A stretch of DNA of 64,000 bases from Aurantimonas manganoxydans SI85-9A1 (lineage in GTDB: Bacteria > Pseudomonadota > Alphaproteobacteria > Rhizobiales > Rhizobiaceae): assembly GCF_000153465.1 (NCBI RefSeq), contig NZ_CH672387.1, forward strand, positions 3,811,935-3,875,934, read 5' to 3'. The position numbers and the translations under genes were made by a program. Numbering within the stretch: the stretch's first letter is position 1; the number at the start of each line of letters is the position of its first letter. Positions 54,845 through 64,000 of this stretch are shown piece by piece. Below the pieces are notes generated by a model that was given only the letters and a program-made list of their open reading frames with translations, was not told the DNA's origin and ran no database searches.

Positions 54845-57800
54845 TTAGGGCCGGCCGTAGCCGCCCGGCGTCGGCGTCGTGACGATCACCGCCTCGCCGG
54901 CCTGCAGCACGGTCTGGTCGCAACCTTCGAGCCGTTCGACGCTGCCATCCGCGCGGCGGATCTCGGTCTTTCCCATCTGGCCGTCCTCGCCGCCGGCGAT
55001 GCCCCGCGGCGGCAAAGTCCGGTGCGACGACAGGATGGCGCAGTCCATCTCCTGCAGAAAGCGGATGGTGCGCTCGGTGCCGTCACCGCCGGCCTTCTCG
55101 CCGCCGCCGCCGGAACCAGCCCGGATATGAAAATCCTCCAGCACGACCGGATAGCGCATCTCCAGGATCTCCGGATCGGTGAGGCGCGAATTGGTCATGT
55201 GCACATGCACGCCCGACGTGCCGGCGAAGCTGGTGCCGTCGTTCATGCGACCGGCCGGCGAGCCCGAGCAGATGGTCTCGTAATACTGGTAGCGTGCGTC
55301 GCCGAAGGTCAGGTTGTTCATCGTACCCTCCGAGTTCGACAGCGCGCCGAAGGCGCCGAACAGCGCATTGGTGACATGCTGCGAGGTCTCGACATTGCCG
55401 GCGACGACGGCGGCCGGATAGACCGGCTTGAGCATCGAACCGTCCGGCACGACGATGCGGATCGGGCGCAGGCACCCGGCATTCATCGGGATCGGCTTTT
55501 CCACCATCACGCGGAAGACGTAGAGGACCGCGGCCCGCGTCACCGGCTCGGGCGCGTTGAAGTTGTTGGCCATGGACGGCGAGGTGCCGGTGAAGTCGAC
55601 CGTCGCCTCGCGGGCCTCCCGGTCGATGGTGATCGCGACCTTGATGATCTGGCCGGAATCGGTCGGATATTCGTAGGCACAATCCTCCAGCCCGTCGATG
55701 AGCTGGCGCACTGCCTCGGCAGCGTTGTCCTGGACGAAGCCCATATAGGCGCGGGCCGTGTCGAGGCCGAAGGTCTCGACCATCTTGCGCAATTCGGCGA
55801 CGCCCTTCTCGTTGGCCGCGATCTGCGCCTTCAGGTCGGCGACGTTCTGGTCGGGATTGCGGGCCGGATAGGGATGGTTGGTCAGGGCCCGGCGCAGTTC
55901 CTCCTCCTGGAAGATGCCGCCATCGACGAGGCGCAGATTGTCGATGAGGACGCCCTCCTCGTCGACCCTGGTGGCGCGCGGGGTCATCGAGCCCGGCGCG
56001 ATGCCGCCGACATCGGCATGGTGGCCGCGCGAGGCGACGTAGAACAGGATCGTCCGCTTCGCGTCGTCGAAGACCGGGGTGACGACGGTGATGTCCGGCA
56101 GATGGGTGCCGCCATTATAGGGCGCGTTGAGGGCGAAGACGTCGCCCGGCCGGATCGCCTCCCGGTTCTGGGCGATGATCGTTTCGACCGAGCGGTCCAT
56201 GGAGCCCAGATGCACCGGCATGTGCGGGGCGTTGGCGACAAGCGCGCCGGTGGCGTCGAAGACGGCGCAGGAGAAATCGAGCCGCTCCTTGATGTTCACC
56301 GAGGAGGCGGTGTTCTGCAGCGTCACGCCCATCTGCTCGGCGATCGACATGAACAGGTTGTTGAACACCTCCAGCAGCACCGGATCGGCACCCGCCTCGC
56401 CGGAGCCGGCCCTGGCCGTGCCGAGCGCGGCATGGCGGGCCTTCTTCTCTGTGCGGGTCAGGAGGACGTCGTTGTGGACGGTGATCCCCGCCGACCAGCC
56501 CGGCTCGACGACGATGGTCTGGTTGGGCTCGACGATCAGCGCCGGTCCGGCGATGCGGGCGCCCAGTTCCAGCGCCTCGCGGCGGAAGATACCGGCCTCG
56601 CGCTCGGCCCCACCGGTGTAGATGCGGCCGGTCTCGGAGGCTTCCGCCTCATAGGCCGCGACATTGCCCTCGCTCGCGTCGACGACCGTGTCGCGGCGCT
56701 CGGCGCCTTCCACCGACACGTTCTCGACGACGATCGGGCGATCCTCGTAGACGAAGCCGAACTGCGCCCGGTGGGCGTCCTCGAAGGCCGCGCGGGCGGC
56801 CGCGAAATCGCCGGTATGGACGACCGGCAGCATCGTGTCGGTGCCGTCATAGCGCAGTTGCAGCAGCAGTGTCGTGTCGACGCTCTCGTCGGCGACGCCC
56901 TGGGCGGCGAGTTCGCCGGCCACGGCCTTTCCGAGCTCCGCCGCCAGCGCGTCGATGGCGTCGCGGGACGCCTCTTCCAGCGGCGCGACCAGCGCCTGGC
57001 TGCGCGAGGAGAATAGCGAGGACAGGCCGATGCCGTAGGCCGACAGGAGGCCGGACATGGGGTGGATCAGCACCCGCTCCATCGACAGGGCGTCGGCGAC
57101 AAGGCAGGCATGCTGGCCACCGGCGCCGCCGAAGGAATTGAGCAGGTAGCGCGAGACGTCGTAGCCGCGCTGCACCGAGATCTTCTTGATGGCGTTGGCC
57201 ATGTTCTCGACGGCGATGGTCAGGAAGCCCTCGGCCATCTGCCGCGGATCGCGATCCTCGCCGAGCGTCGCCGCCATCGCCTTGAACTTTTCGGCGACGA
57301 TGCCGGCGTCCAGCGGCTGGTCGCGGCCCGGCCCGAACACTGCCGGGAACAGCTCCGGCTTCAGCTTGCCGAGCATGACGTTGGCGTCGGTCACCGTCAG
57401 CGGCCCGCCCTTGCCGTAGGCCGCAGGCCCCGGATGCGCGCCGGCCGAATCCGGGCCGACCTGGAAGCGGCCCTGGTCGAGATGCAGGATCGAGCCGCCG
57501 CCGGCAGCCACCGTGTGGATGCGCATCATCGGCGCGCGGATACGCACGCCCGCAACCTCCGAATCCAGCGCCCGCTCATAGGAGCCGGCATAGTGGGTGA
57601 CGTCGGTCGAGGTGCCGCCCATGTCGAAGCCGATGACCTTTTCCTCGCCGGCCAGGCGCGCGGTTTCGGCCATGCCGACGACGCCGCCGGCGGGGCCCGA
57701 CAGGATCGCGTCCTTGCCCTGGAAGAGGTCGGCGGCGGTCAGTCCGCCCGACGACATCATGAACTGCAGCGACGGCGCGGCGGCATCTTCTGTGCTGGCG

Positions 57801-58504
57801 CCGAGCGCGCCGGCGACGCGGCTGACATAGCGCGACAGGATCGGCGTCAGATAGGCGTCGACGACCGTGGTGTCGCCGCGCCCGACGATCTTGACCAGCG
57901 GGGAGACCTCGTGGCTGACCGAGATCTGCGAGAAGCCCGCTTCTTCCGCCAGGGTGCGGGCGCGCTGCTCGTGGGCCGGATAGCGCCAGGAATGCATGAA
58001 GACGATGGCGACGGCGTCGATGCCGTCGGCCTTGGCGGCCGCCAGCGCGTCGCGCGTGCCCGCCTCGTCCAGTTCGCGCTCCAGCGTGCCGTCGGCCAGC
58101 ACCCGCTCGCCGACTTCCGCCACCCGCTCGTAGAGCTGCTCGGGCAGGATGATCTCCTTGGCGAAGATGTCGGGCCGGGCCTGATAGGCGATCTTGAGCG
58201 CATCACGGAAACCGCGGGTGATGAGCAGCAGCGTGCGGTCGCCCTTGCGCTCGAGCAGTGCGTTGGTGGCGACTGTCGTGCCCATGCGCACGGTGCCGAC
58301 GCGGTCCGAGACGATCGGCGCGTCGCTGGCGAGGCCGAGGAGGTCGCGGATGCCTTCGAGGGCGGCGTCCTCGTAGACGCCGGGATTTTCGGAGAGCAGC
58401 TTGCGCGGATGCAGGCCCCCGTCGGGATCGCGGCCGATGATGTCGGTGAAGGTGCCGCCCCGGTCGATCCAGAAGTCCCACTTGCCGCTGTTGACTGCAC
58501 TCAT
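54845..58504 (-). CDS. Fused ATP-dependent 5-oxoprolinase/hydantoinase (HyuA-HyuB)
   Basis: A 1219-residue single-chain protein, the length of full 5-oxoprolinases. The HyuA part (about 1-680) starts [21 protein letters not shown] and contains [16 protein letters not shown]; the HyuB part (about 690-1210) holds [29 protein letters not shown] and ends TPGGYGRP. These enzymes hydrolyse 5-oxoproline or hydantoin-like lactams with ATP. ATG 58504 has GGAG 8 nt upstream; a TTG further up is less likely. Divergent from a TRAP transporter, its probable uptake partner. Confidence 0.92.
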   Translation of the reverse strand: MSAVNSGKWDFWIDRGGTFTDIIGRDPDGGLHPRKLLSENPGVYEDAALEGIRDLLGLASDAPIVSDRVGTVRMGTTVATNALLERKGDRTLLLITRGFRDALKIAYQARPDIFAKEIILPEQLYERVAEVGERVLADGTLERELDEAGTRDALAAAKADGIDAVAIVFMHSWRYPAHEQRARTLAEEAGFSQISVSHEVSPLVKIVGRGDTTVVDAYLTPILSRYVSRVAGALGASTEDAAAPSLQFMMSSGGLTAADLFQGKDAILSGPAGGVVGMAETARLAGEEKVIGFDMGGTSTDVTHYAGSYERALDSEVAGVRIRAPMMRIHTVAAGGGSILHLDQGRFQVGPDSAGAHPGPAAYGKGGPLTVTDANVMLGKLKPELFPAVFGPGRDQPLDAGIVAEKFKAMAATLGEDRDPRQMAEGFLTIAVENMANAIKKISVQRGYDVSRYLLNSFGGAGGQHACLVADALSMERVLIHPMSGLLSAYGIGLSSLFSSRSQALVAPLEEASRDAIDALAAELGKAVAGELAAQGVADESVDTTLLLQLRYDGTDTMLPVVHTGDFAAARAAFEDAHRAQFGFVYEDRPIVVENVSVEGAERRDTVVDASEGNVAAYEAEASETGRIYTGGAEREAGIFRREALELGARIAGPALIVEPNQTIVVEPGWSAGITVHNDVLLTRTEKKARHAALGTARAGSGEAGADPVLLEVFNNLFMSIAEQMGVTLQNTASSVNIKERLDFSCAVFDATGALVANAPHMPVHLGSMDRSVETIIAQNREAIRPGDVFALNAPYNGGTHLPDITVVTPVFDDAKRTILFYVASRGHHADVGGIAPGSMTPRATRVDEEGVLIDNLRLVDGGIFQEEELRRALTNHPYPARNPDQNVADLKAQIAANEKGVAELRKMVETFGLDTARAYMGFVQDNAAEAVRQLIDGLEDCAYEYPTDSGQIIKVAITIDREAREATVDFTGTSPSMANNFNAPEPVTRAAVLYVFRVMVEKPIPMNAGCLRPIRIVVPDGSMLKPVYPAAVVAGNVETSQHVTNALFGAFGALSNSEGTMNNLTFGDARYQYYETICSGSPAGRMNDGTSFAGTSGVHVHMTNSRLTDPEILEMRYPVVLEDFHIRAGSGGGGEKAGGDGTERTIRFLQEMDCAILSSHRTLPPRGIAGGEDGQMGKTEIRRADGSVERLEGCDQTVLQAGEAVIVTTPTPGGYGRP

Positions 58505-58531
58505 CTTCGGCACTCCGCTCAAGATTTCATC

Positions 58532-58564
58532 TTTATCGGCGATTTATCGACAGATTATCAGCGT
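58532..58564. promoter_or_regulatory. Three tandem 11-bp repeats in the oxoprolinase/TRAP divergent promoter region
   Basis: TTTATCGGCGA (58532-58542), TTTATCGACAG (58543-58553) and ATTATCAGCGT (58554-58564) lie head to tail, one helical turn each, in the 120-bp gap between the divergent oxoprolinase and TRAP starts. Core WTTATCRRC. It is a likely operator, with the winged-helix regulator at 61522 as the obvious candidate. Confidence 0.5.
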
Positions 58565-58624
58565 GTTTGACGAAGGGCAATTTTCGTGGAAGTCTTTCTT
58601 CCGGAAACAGCCATGGAGACTGCG

Positions 58625-59593
58625 ATGAAGCATCTGTCGACGATTACGCTAGCCGCCACTCTGGTCCTGCCGGGCGCGGCCCTTGCCCAGACCGCCTGGG
58701 ACATGCCGACCCCCTATGCGGAAGGCAATTTCCACGAGAAGAACATCGCCACCTTCATCGAGGAGGTGAACGGCGCCGCCGGCGACGCGGTCCAGATCAC
58801 CCAGCACCCGAACCAGTCGCTGATCAAGCATCCCGACATCAAGAACTCGGTCCGCGACGGCATCGTGCCGATCGGCGAGTTGCTGGTCTCGCGGCTCGAG
58901 AACGAGAACCCGATCTACGGCGCCGATTCCGTGCCGTTCCTGGCCACCAGCTACGACGAGGCGAAGAAACTCTACGACGCCCAGAAGCCGATGATGGAAG
59001 AGGTGCTGGCCAAGGACGGCCTGAAGCTTCTGTTCTCGGTGCCGTGGCCGCCGCAGGGCCTCTACACCAAGCAGGCGGTGGATTCCGTCGCAGAACTCGG
59101 CGGCAAGTCGTTCCGCGCCTACAACACCTCGACCGAGGCGATCGCCAACGAAGCCGGCATGGTACCGACCCAGATCGAGGCCTCGGACGTGCCGACTGCC
59201 TTCTCGACCGGCCGCGTCGAGGCGATGATGACCTCGCCCTCCACCGGCGTCGACACCAAGGCCTGGGACTTCCTGTCGAACTACTACGTTCTCAACGCCT
59301 GGCTGCCGCGCAACATGGTGATCGTCAACCAGGCTGCCTTCGACGCCCTGTCGCCGGAGGCCCAGACCGCCATCACCGAAGCGGCGGCCGCCGCCGAAAC
59401 CCGCGGCTGGGAGGCGTCCGTCGCCGAGACCGAAGCGGCCACCAAGACGCTGTCGGAGAACGGCATCGCGGTCGAGGAGCCGTCCGAGCAGATGAAGGCG
59501 GACTTCCAGAAGATCGGCGAGACGCTGACCGAGTCCTGGAAGCAGTCGGCGGGTGAGCCGGGTGCCGCCCTGATCGAGGCCTATCGCAACTGA
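58625..59593 (+). CDS. TRAP transporter substrate-binding protein (DctP family)
   Basis: A 322-residue periplasmic binding protein with a signal peptide (KHLSTITLAATLVLPGAALAQ). The DctP core is visible, including GKSFRAYNTSTEAIANEAGMVPTQIEASDVPTAFSTGRVEAMMTSPSTG, the region that normally holds the carboxylate-binding Arg. ATG 58625 has GGAG six bases upstream; an earlier in-frame ATG at 58613 is possible. With the Q and M subunits downstream and the divergent oxoprolinase, 5-oxoproline or a related lactam is the likely ligand. Confidence 0.92.
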   Translation: MKHLSTITLAATLVLPGAALAQTAWDMPTPYAEGNFHEKNIATFIEEVNGAAGDAVQITQHPNQSLIKHPDIKNSVRDGIVPIGELLVSRLENENPIYGADSVPFLATSYDEAKKLYDAQKPMMEEVLAKDGLKLLFSVPWPPQGLYTKQAVDSVAELGGKSFRAYNTSTEAIANEAGMVPTQIEASDVPTAFSTGRVEAMMTSPSTGVDTKAWDFLSNYYVLNAWLPRNMVIVNQAAFDALSPEAQTAITEAAAAAETRGWEASVAETEAATKTLSENGIAVEEPSEQMKADFQKIGETLTESWKQSAGEPGAALIEAYRN

Positions 59594-59675
59594 TCATTGC
59601 TCCCGTGAGACGGGCGGCGTCCATCGTCGCCCGTCTCTTGCCCCGAGCCTGCCCGTCAACCCGCCCGGAGCACCG

Positions 59676-60212
59676 ATGCGTCGGATTCTCGATACGATCT
59701 ACAGCGTGGCCGGCGGCATCGCCGCCTTCTGCCTTGTCGCCATCCTCGTCCTTGTCGCGCTGCAGGTGGGCGCCCGGCTCCTCGATTTCGCGCTGATCAG
59801 CCTCGGCGCGACGCCGACCCGCTTCGCTGTGCCTTCGCTCGCCGAGATCGCCGGCTTCCTCTTGGCGGGCGCCACCTTCCTGGCCCTGGCCGACACGCTG
59901 GCCCGGAACGTCCACATCCGCGTCGACCTCGTCACCCAGCGCCTGCCCGAGCGGGCGCGCCAGAATGTCGACGGCATCGTTGCGCTGCTCGGCGCCGGAA
60001 TCGCCCTGTTCGGCGCCTATGCCACCGGCGGACTCGCGCTGAAGAGCTTCAGCTACGGCGACGTCTCCTACGGGATGATCGCCGTGCCCCTCGCCTTGCC
60101 CCAGGCGACACTGGCGCTGGGCCTGTTCATCCTCGCCATCGCCCTCGTCGACGAGGCCGTGCTGGCGTTTCGCGGCATGGATCGCATCGCCGGCAGCGGA
60201 GGCGGCGTCTGA
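59676..60212 (+). CDS. TRAP transporter small permease (DctQ family)
   Basis: A 178-residue protein with four membrane helices, length typical of TRAP small subunits. The pattern PSLAEIAGFLLAGATFLALADTLARNVHIRVDLVTQRLPERARQ is typical of the second-third helix region. Its TGA overlaps the ATG of the large permease (TGATG), so the two are coupled. Confidence 0.9.
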   Translation: MRRILDTIYSVAGGIAAFCLVAILVLVALQVGARLLDFALISLGATPTRFAVPSLAEIAGFLLAGATFLALADTLARNVHIRVDLVTQRLPERARQNVDGIVALLGAGIALFGAYATGGLALKSFSYGDVSYGMIAVPLALPQATLALGLFILAIALVDEAVLAFRGMDRIAGSGGGV

Positions 60213-61519
60213 TGGGCGTGTTCGAAGTCTCGCTGCTGCTCGTCGTCGTCCTCTTCGGCGCGCTCGCGTCGGGCCTGTGGGTCGCACTCGCGCTGACGTT
60301 GACGGCGCTCGCGGCGCTGCTCACCCGGCCGGCGCTGCCCGACGCACAGATCCTCGCCACCTCCTTCTGGTCGGCCTCCACCTCGTGGGACCTCACCGCC
60401 CTGCCGATGTTCATCTGGATGGGCGAGATCCTGTTCCGCTCGAAACTGTCGGAGGACCTCTTTGCCGGCCTCGCGCCGCTGATGCGGCGGCTGCCGGGCC
60501 GCCTGATCCACGTCAACATCGTCGGCTGCGCCATCTTCGCGGCGATCTCCGGCTCGTCGGCCGCCACCACCCAGACCATCGGCAAGATCTCGCTGCCGGA
60601 ACTGAAGGAGCGGGGCTATGACGAGCGCATCGCCATGGGCTCGCTGGCCGGCTCGGGCACGCTGGGCCTGCTGATCCCGCCCTCGATCATTCTCATCGTC
60701 TATGGCGCGGCGGTGGAGGAATCGATTGCCCGGCTGTTCATCGCCGGCGTCGTGCCGGGCATCGTGCTGGCGCTGTTGTTCATGGGCTATGTGGCGCTCA
60801 TCACCACGCTGAAGCCCTCGCTGATCCCGGCCGCGGCCGACGTCATCGTCGAGGAGAGCGCCTTCCGCTCGCTCGGCCGCATCCTGCCGACGATCCTGCT
60901 GATCGCCGGCGTCATCGGCTCGATCTATGGCGGCATCGCTTCGCCGACCGAGGCGGCGGTGATCGGCGTCACCCTGGCGCTGGTCATCGCGCGGGCGCAG
61001 AATTCGCTGAACTGGCAGAGTTTCCGCGAGGGTCTGATGGCGGCGACGCGGGTGTCGGCGATGATCGCCTTCATCCTTGCCGGCGCCGCCGTGGTCACCA
61101 CCGCCATGGGCTTTACCGGCCTGCCGCGGGAACTCGCCACCTGGATCGGCTCGCTCGACCTGTCGCCCTTCGCGCTGCTGGCCGCGCTGACGGTGTTCTT
61201 CATGGTGCTCGGCTGCTTCCTCGACGGCATTTCCATGGTGGTGCTGACCACTTCCGTGATCATGCCGCTGGTGACCCAGGCCGGCTTCGACCTCGTCTGG
61301 TTCGGCATCTATCTCGTCATCGTCGTGGAGATGGCGCAGATCACGCCGCCGGTCGGCTTCAACCTCTTCGTCATCCAAGGTCTGACCGGCCAGAACATCT
61401 TCAAGATCGCCGCCGCCACGGCGCCGTTCTTCGGCCTCCTGGCGCTGATGGTGGTGCTGCTGGCGGTATTCCCCGATCTCGCGCTCTATCTGCCCCGCAC
61501 GATGTTCTCCGGAGGCTGA
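60212..61519 (+). CDS. TRAP transporter large permease (DctM family)
   Basis: A 435-residue protein with about 11-12 helices carrying out Na+-coupled transport. GSSAATTQTIGKISLPELKERGYDERIAMGSLAGSGTLGLLIPPSIILIVYG is the strongly conserved DctM stretch, and QITPPVGFNLFVIQGL closes the second repeat. Completes the P-Q-M set with the two preceding genes. Confidence 0.94.
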   Translation: MGVFEVSLLLVVVLFGALASGLWVALALTLTALAALLTRPALPDAQILATSFWSASTSWDLTALPMFIWMGEILFRSKLSEDLFAGLAPLMRRLPGRLIHVNIVGCAIFAAISGSSAATTQTIGKISLPELKERGYDERIAMGSLAGSGTLGLLIPPSIILIVYGAAVEESIARLFIAGVVPGIVLALLFMGYVALITTLKPSLIPAAADVIVEESAFRSLGRILPTILLIAGVIGSIYGGIASPTEAAVIGVTLALVIARAQNSLNWQSFREGLMAATRVSAMIAFILAGAAVVTTAMGFTGLPRELATWIGSLDLSPFALLAALTVFFMVLGCFLDGISMVVLTTSVIMPLVTQAGFDLVWFGIYLVIVVEMAQITPPVGFNLFVIQGLTGQNIFKIAAATAPFFGLLALMVVLLAVFPDLALYLPRTMFSGG

Positions 61520-61521
61520 CC

Positions 61522-62082
61522 ATGGCCGGCGGGACTGACGACACCAACCCCGAAGCCTCATCGCCCGCAGGACCGGGAGGCTTCGGCCCGATTGTCTCCT
61601 CGGCGCATCTGGCCGATGGCGCCATGCCGGCGCTGTCGGAGGTCGAGTTCGGGATGATCCTCGCCAACCATGCGTTCGAGCGCTGGATGATCCGCTGCAT
61701 GACGGCGGCCGGCCAGCCCGGCCTGACAGCGACGGAGATCCTCGTCCTCCACACGGTCACCCATCGCGGCAAGCCCAAGCGCCTCGCCGACATCTGCCTC
61801 GTGCTGGGCATCGAGGACACGCATCTGGCGACCTATGCGATCCGCAAGCTGGAGGCGAAGGGGCTGGTGGCGCGCGAGAAATCGGGAAAGGAACGGCTGA
61901 TCGCGATCACCCCCGAGGGCGAAACCGCCTGCCGCCGCTACAAGGATCTACGCGAACGCATCCTCGTCTCCGGCGCCGAGGAACTCGGCATTTCCCCCGA
62001 GGCCATGACCAACGTCGCCCGCCTCCTGCGCGTCCTGTCGGGCCATTACGACCAGGCCGCCCGCACCGCAGCGAGCCTCTGA
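61522..62082 (+). CDS. Winged-helix (MarR-like) regulator
   Basis: A 186-residue regulator, start 2 nt after the dctM stop, with a low-complexity N-terminal 40 residues. The winged helix at about 70-135 (LTATEILVLHTVTHRGKPKRLADICLVLGIEDTHLATYAIRKLEAKGLVAREKSGKERLIAITPEG) fits MarR proteins. As the last gene of the TRAP operon it probably regulates it and the divergent oxoprolinase. Confidence 0.85.
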   Translation: MAGGTDDTNPEASSPAGPGGFGPIVSSAHLADGAMPALSEVEFGMILANHAFERWMIRCMTAAGQPGLTATEILVLHTVTHRGKPKRLADICLVLGIEDTHLATYAIRKLEAKGLVAREKSGKERLIAITPEGETACRRYKDLRERILVSGAEELGISPEAMTNVARLLRVLSGHYDQAARTAASL

Positions 62083-62230
62083 GGCGCTCATCCGGTCGCG
62101 GATGCGGCAATCGACCCTGACAAGTGCGACAGGCCCTCCGAACGACAGGATGGAGCGATAATTTGCGTTCCGTCCAAGATCATTGCCGCGGCGGACCCCG
62201 GCTCCGGCGCCGGGCACGTCACCCACGCCG

Positions 62231-64000
62231 CTATCTGTTCGGCAAGCGGCGGTCCTGCTCCACGGAGATATGAATCCGGTTGCGGCCGGCGGCCTTTGCC
62301 TCAAGGAGGGCTGCATCGGCGACCTGAACGAGGCGGCTTCTGGCACAATGTTCCGGCGCGCTTGCAAGACCGAGGGAAACGGTGATCGGCCCCAGCACCT
62401 CCCCCTCATGGTTGATTGTCAGGGCGTTGATTGCCTGGCGAACGACTTCGCCGCGCTCGCGGGCCTGCTCGCAGTCGAGGCCCGGCATCAGCAGGACGAA
62501 CTCTTCGCCACCATAGCGAAACACCATCCCCGCCTCACGCGTGACGCCGGTCAGCGTCTCGCCCACGGCGCGCAGCACTGCGTCTCCTGCATCGTGGCCG
62601 TGATCATCGTTGAAGCGTTTGAAATGGTCGATATCGAGCATCACGCAACTGAACGACCGTCCGAGCCGCTCGGTTTCCGCCACCTCGAAGGCGAAGCGGC
62701 TATCGAGGGCCCGCCGGTTGGCGAGCCCCGTCAGGGGGTCGGCCATCGCCATCTCGCGCAACGTCTCGCGCAGGCGCAGATTGGCCAGAGCCAGGCCGAT
62801 GTTCTCGGCCAGCATCTTCAGATAGATCTCGAGCGTCTGGTTCGGGTCGTAGTCCTCCCCGTCACGCGGCTCCAGATAGAGAAGGCCAAGCGTCTGGCGC
62901 TGGGACGTCAGCGGCAGGCAGATGGAATCCGCCGGTGCCCCGTCAGCGAAGTCGAGATGCTCGCAGGGGACATCGATCTCGATGCCTGCATGACGGTGAG
63001 GAACGCCGCGGCGCAATGCCCAGCAGCCGATCGGCGCAAATTCGATGCGCGAATGGACCGGCGACAGCCAGGAGCAGCCCGCGATCATCATGTTGCGGGC
63101 GTGATCCAGCAGATAGAGCCGCCCTGCCAGCGCCGGGGCGATCTCCGGCATGAACCGCTGGACGACTTCCTCGAGCCCCTGCTGGGTGTCGCAGGCCTGC
63201 ATACGCTGGGTCATCCGCGCCAGCAGGTCCCGCATGGCAAGATCCGCGCTGCGCTCGCGCTCCAGCCGTTGCCGTTCGAGCCCGTTCTCGCGGAATACGC
63301 GGATGGCCTGGGCCATGTCGCCGATCTCGTCGATCTTGTCATAGGCCGGAGGCTCAACGTCGTAATCCTGGGCCGCGAGCCGTGCCACCACGTCGCTCAG
63401 CTTGACGACCGGGTGCAGCACCCGCCGCTTGAACAGGAAGTACAGGACGAACAGAAACAACAGGGCCGTCGTTCCGAGGGTCACCTCGGAGGCCAGCCGC
63501 CATACCCGCGAGACATTGGTCGCGGCATCGACCGCCGCGGCGGTGCGTTGATCGAGCTGATACTGGAACCGCTCGATCAGCCTCTCGGCCCGGTCGAGCT
63601 CGCGCTCATATTCGGCGCCGAACATGATGCTGCGGGCGCGATCCTGCTGCCCTTGTCCGTAGGCCTCGATCGCCGCTCGCTGTTCGTCACGGAGCGTATC
63701 GGCCCAGCGCAGCGCTTGCTTGAGCAAATCCAGCTCTTCCGGGCTCGCACCGGCCTCGCTGATCCGGCGGGTCCGGTTCTCCAGCGACTGGAGCGCCTTC
63801 TCCTCGCGGTCATAGACGATGAGATGGGTCGGATCGCCGGTGATGACATATTGCCGCGCCTGACCGGTCAGCACATACATCTCGGCGCCGATCGCCGACG
63901 TGGCATGGTCGAGCCGGTAACGCTGGGCAACCGCGGCGCGCTCGCGTTCCTGTACGCCCGACGCCAGAAGCATCGTGCCACCCGAGATCAGGGTGAGGAC
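62231..64000 (-). CDS. Membrane-bound GGDEF diguanylate cyclase with GAF (5' end cut by window)
   Basis: About 589 codons are visible; the frame is still open at 64000, in what looks like the first membrane helix. Order: helix 1, a helical periplasmic segment like CHASE3 (YVLTGQARQYVITGDPTHL), helix 2, HAMP, GAF-like domain (from about 250) and GGDEF with RYGGEEF intact. The RxxD inhibitory I-site position reads REAG, so product inhibition may be absent. Distinct from the other c-di-GMP protein at 27.9 kb. Synthesis of cyclic-di-GMP is likely. Confidence 0.9.
   Translation of the reverse strand, partial: VLTLISGGTMLLASGVQERERAAVAQRYRLDHATSAIGAEMYVLTGQARQYVITGDPTHLIVYDREEKALQSLENRTRRISEAGASPEELDLLKQALRWADTLRDEQRAAIEAYGQGQQDRARSIMFGAEYERELDRAERLIERFQYQLDQRTAAAVDAATNVSRVWRLASEVTLGTTALLFLFVLYFLFKRRVLHPVVKLSDVVARLAAQDYDVEPPAYDKIDEIGDMAQAIRVFRENGLERQRLERERSADLAMRDLLARMTQRMQACDTQQGLEEVVQRFMPEIAPALAGRLYLLDHARNMMIAGCSWLSPVHSRIEFAPIGCWALRRGVPHRHAGIEIDVPCEHLDFADGAPADSICLPLTSQRQTLGLLYLEPRDGEDYDPNQTLEIYLKMLAENIGLALANLRLRETLREMAMADPLTGLANRRALDSRFAFEVAETERLGRSFSCVMLDIDHFKRFNDDHGHDAGDAVLRAVGETLTGVTREAGMVFRYGGEEFVLLMPGLDCEQARERGEVVRQAINALTINHEGEVLGPITVSLGLASAPEHCARSRLVQVADAALLEAKAAGRNRIHISVEQDRRLPNR

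Noticed and set aside
54740..58570. Long plus-strand open frames opposite the oxoprolinase gene
   Set aside because: Mirror frames of the 1219-residue HyuA-HyuB gene; composition is non-protein-like.

Overview
The window looks like a chromosomal segment of a high-GC alphaproteobacterium, most likely Hyphomicrobiales (Rhizobiales) or a close relative. The basis is family content (ActS/ActR redox pair, MmcB, DUF2852, an opgG-opgI-opgH-opgC type glucan cluster, CoA-acylating MmsA), strong third-position GC and many GTG/TTG starts. No rRNA, tRNA, CRISPR array, insertion sequence or prophage was seen, so it reads as core plus catabolic chromosome, not a mobile island. I cannot name the species.

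Layout. 1-3.1 kb: trpF-trpB-cutA-trpA on the minus strand (trpA cut by the window edge), with the copper/stress-type gene cutA inside the tryptophan operon. 3.2-8.5 kb: single genes (a YgjP-like metalloprotease, DUF2852, a YqaA-like membrane protein, a VOC protein, an alkaline-ceramidase-like enzyme with a complete catalytic set, an L,D-transpeptidase, a CueR-like regulator, MmcB). 8.5-11.3 kb: ActR/ActS redox two-component pair and a DUF892 (YciF-like) protein. 11.3-14.1 kb: hydroxyproline epimerase plus D-amino-acid dehydrogenase and a small lipoprotein. 14.2-17.5 kb: pabB-pabA-pabC for p-aminobenzoate, facing a short divergent DHFR-like gene. 17.7-24.5 kb: a MarR regulator, aldose epimerase, and the osmoregulated periplasmic glucan operon. 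24.5-30.3 kb: mmsA, a LysR regulator, a universal stress protein and an MHYT-PAS-GGDEF-EAL protein.

30.3-46.6 kb is a dense cobalamin cluster of alternating transcription blocks: cobT, cobV, cobB-cobC-cbiB, cbiD-cobK, cbiX-(DUF429-like)cobH-cobL-cobI-cbiG/cobJ-cobM, and cobQ. CbiX, CbiD and a full CbiG domain together point to the early-cobalt (oxygen-independent type) route, although many genes carry Cob-type names. Notable proteins are a CbiX with Fe-S-type Cys motifs and a tail of about 30 histidines, a CbiG-CobJ fusion, and CobH fused to an N-terminal DUF429-like domain of unknown function. Two convergent gene pairs in this cluster share a single CTAG as both stop codons.

46.6-50 kb holds two short-chain dehydrogenases (one 3-hydroxybutyrate-dehydrogenase-like), an NDH-2-like flavoprotein and a 51-residue DUF3096 protein. 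50-54.5 kb holds two chemoreceptors with different sensor domains but nearly identical signalling domains, and next to them a decayed, internally deleted chemoreceptor fragment. 54.8-62.1 kb is a catabolic unit: a fused ATP-dependent oxoprolinase/hydantoinase, a divergent TRAP transporter (P-Q-M) and a winged-helix regulator. Three tandem 11-bp repeats lie in the divergent promoter region. 62.2 kb to the end is a GGDEF protein truncated by the window edge.
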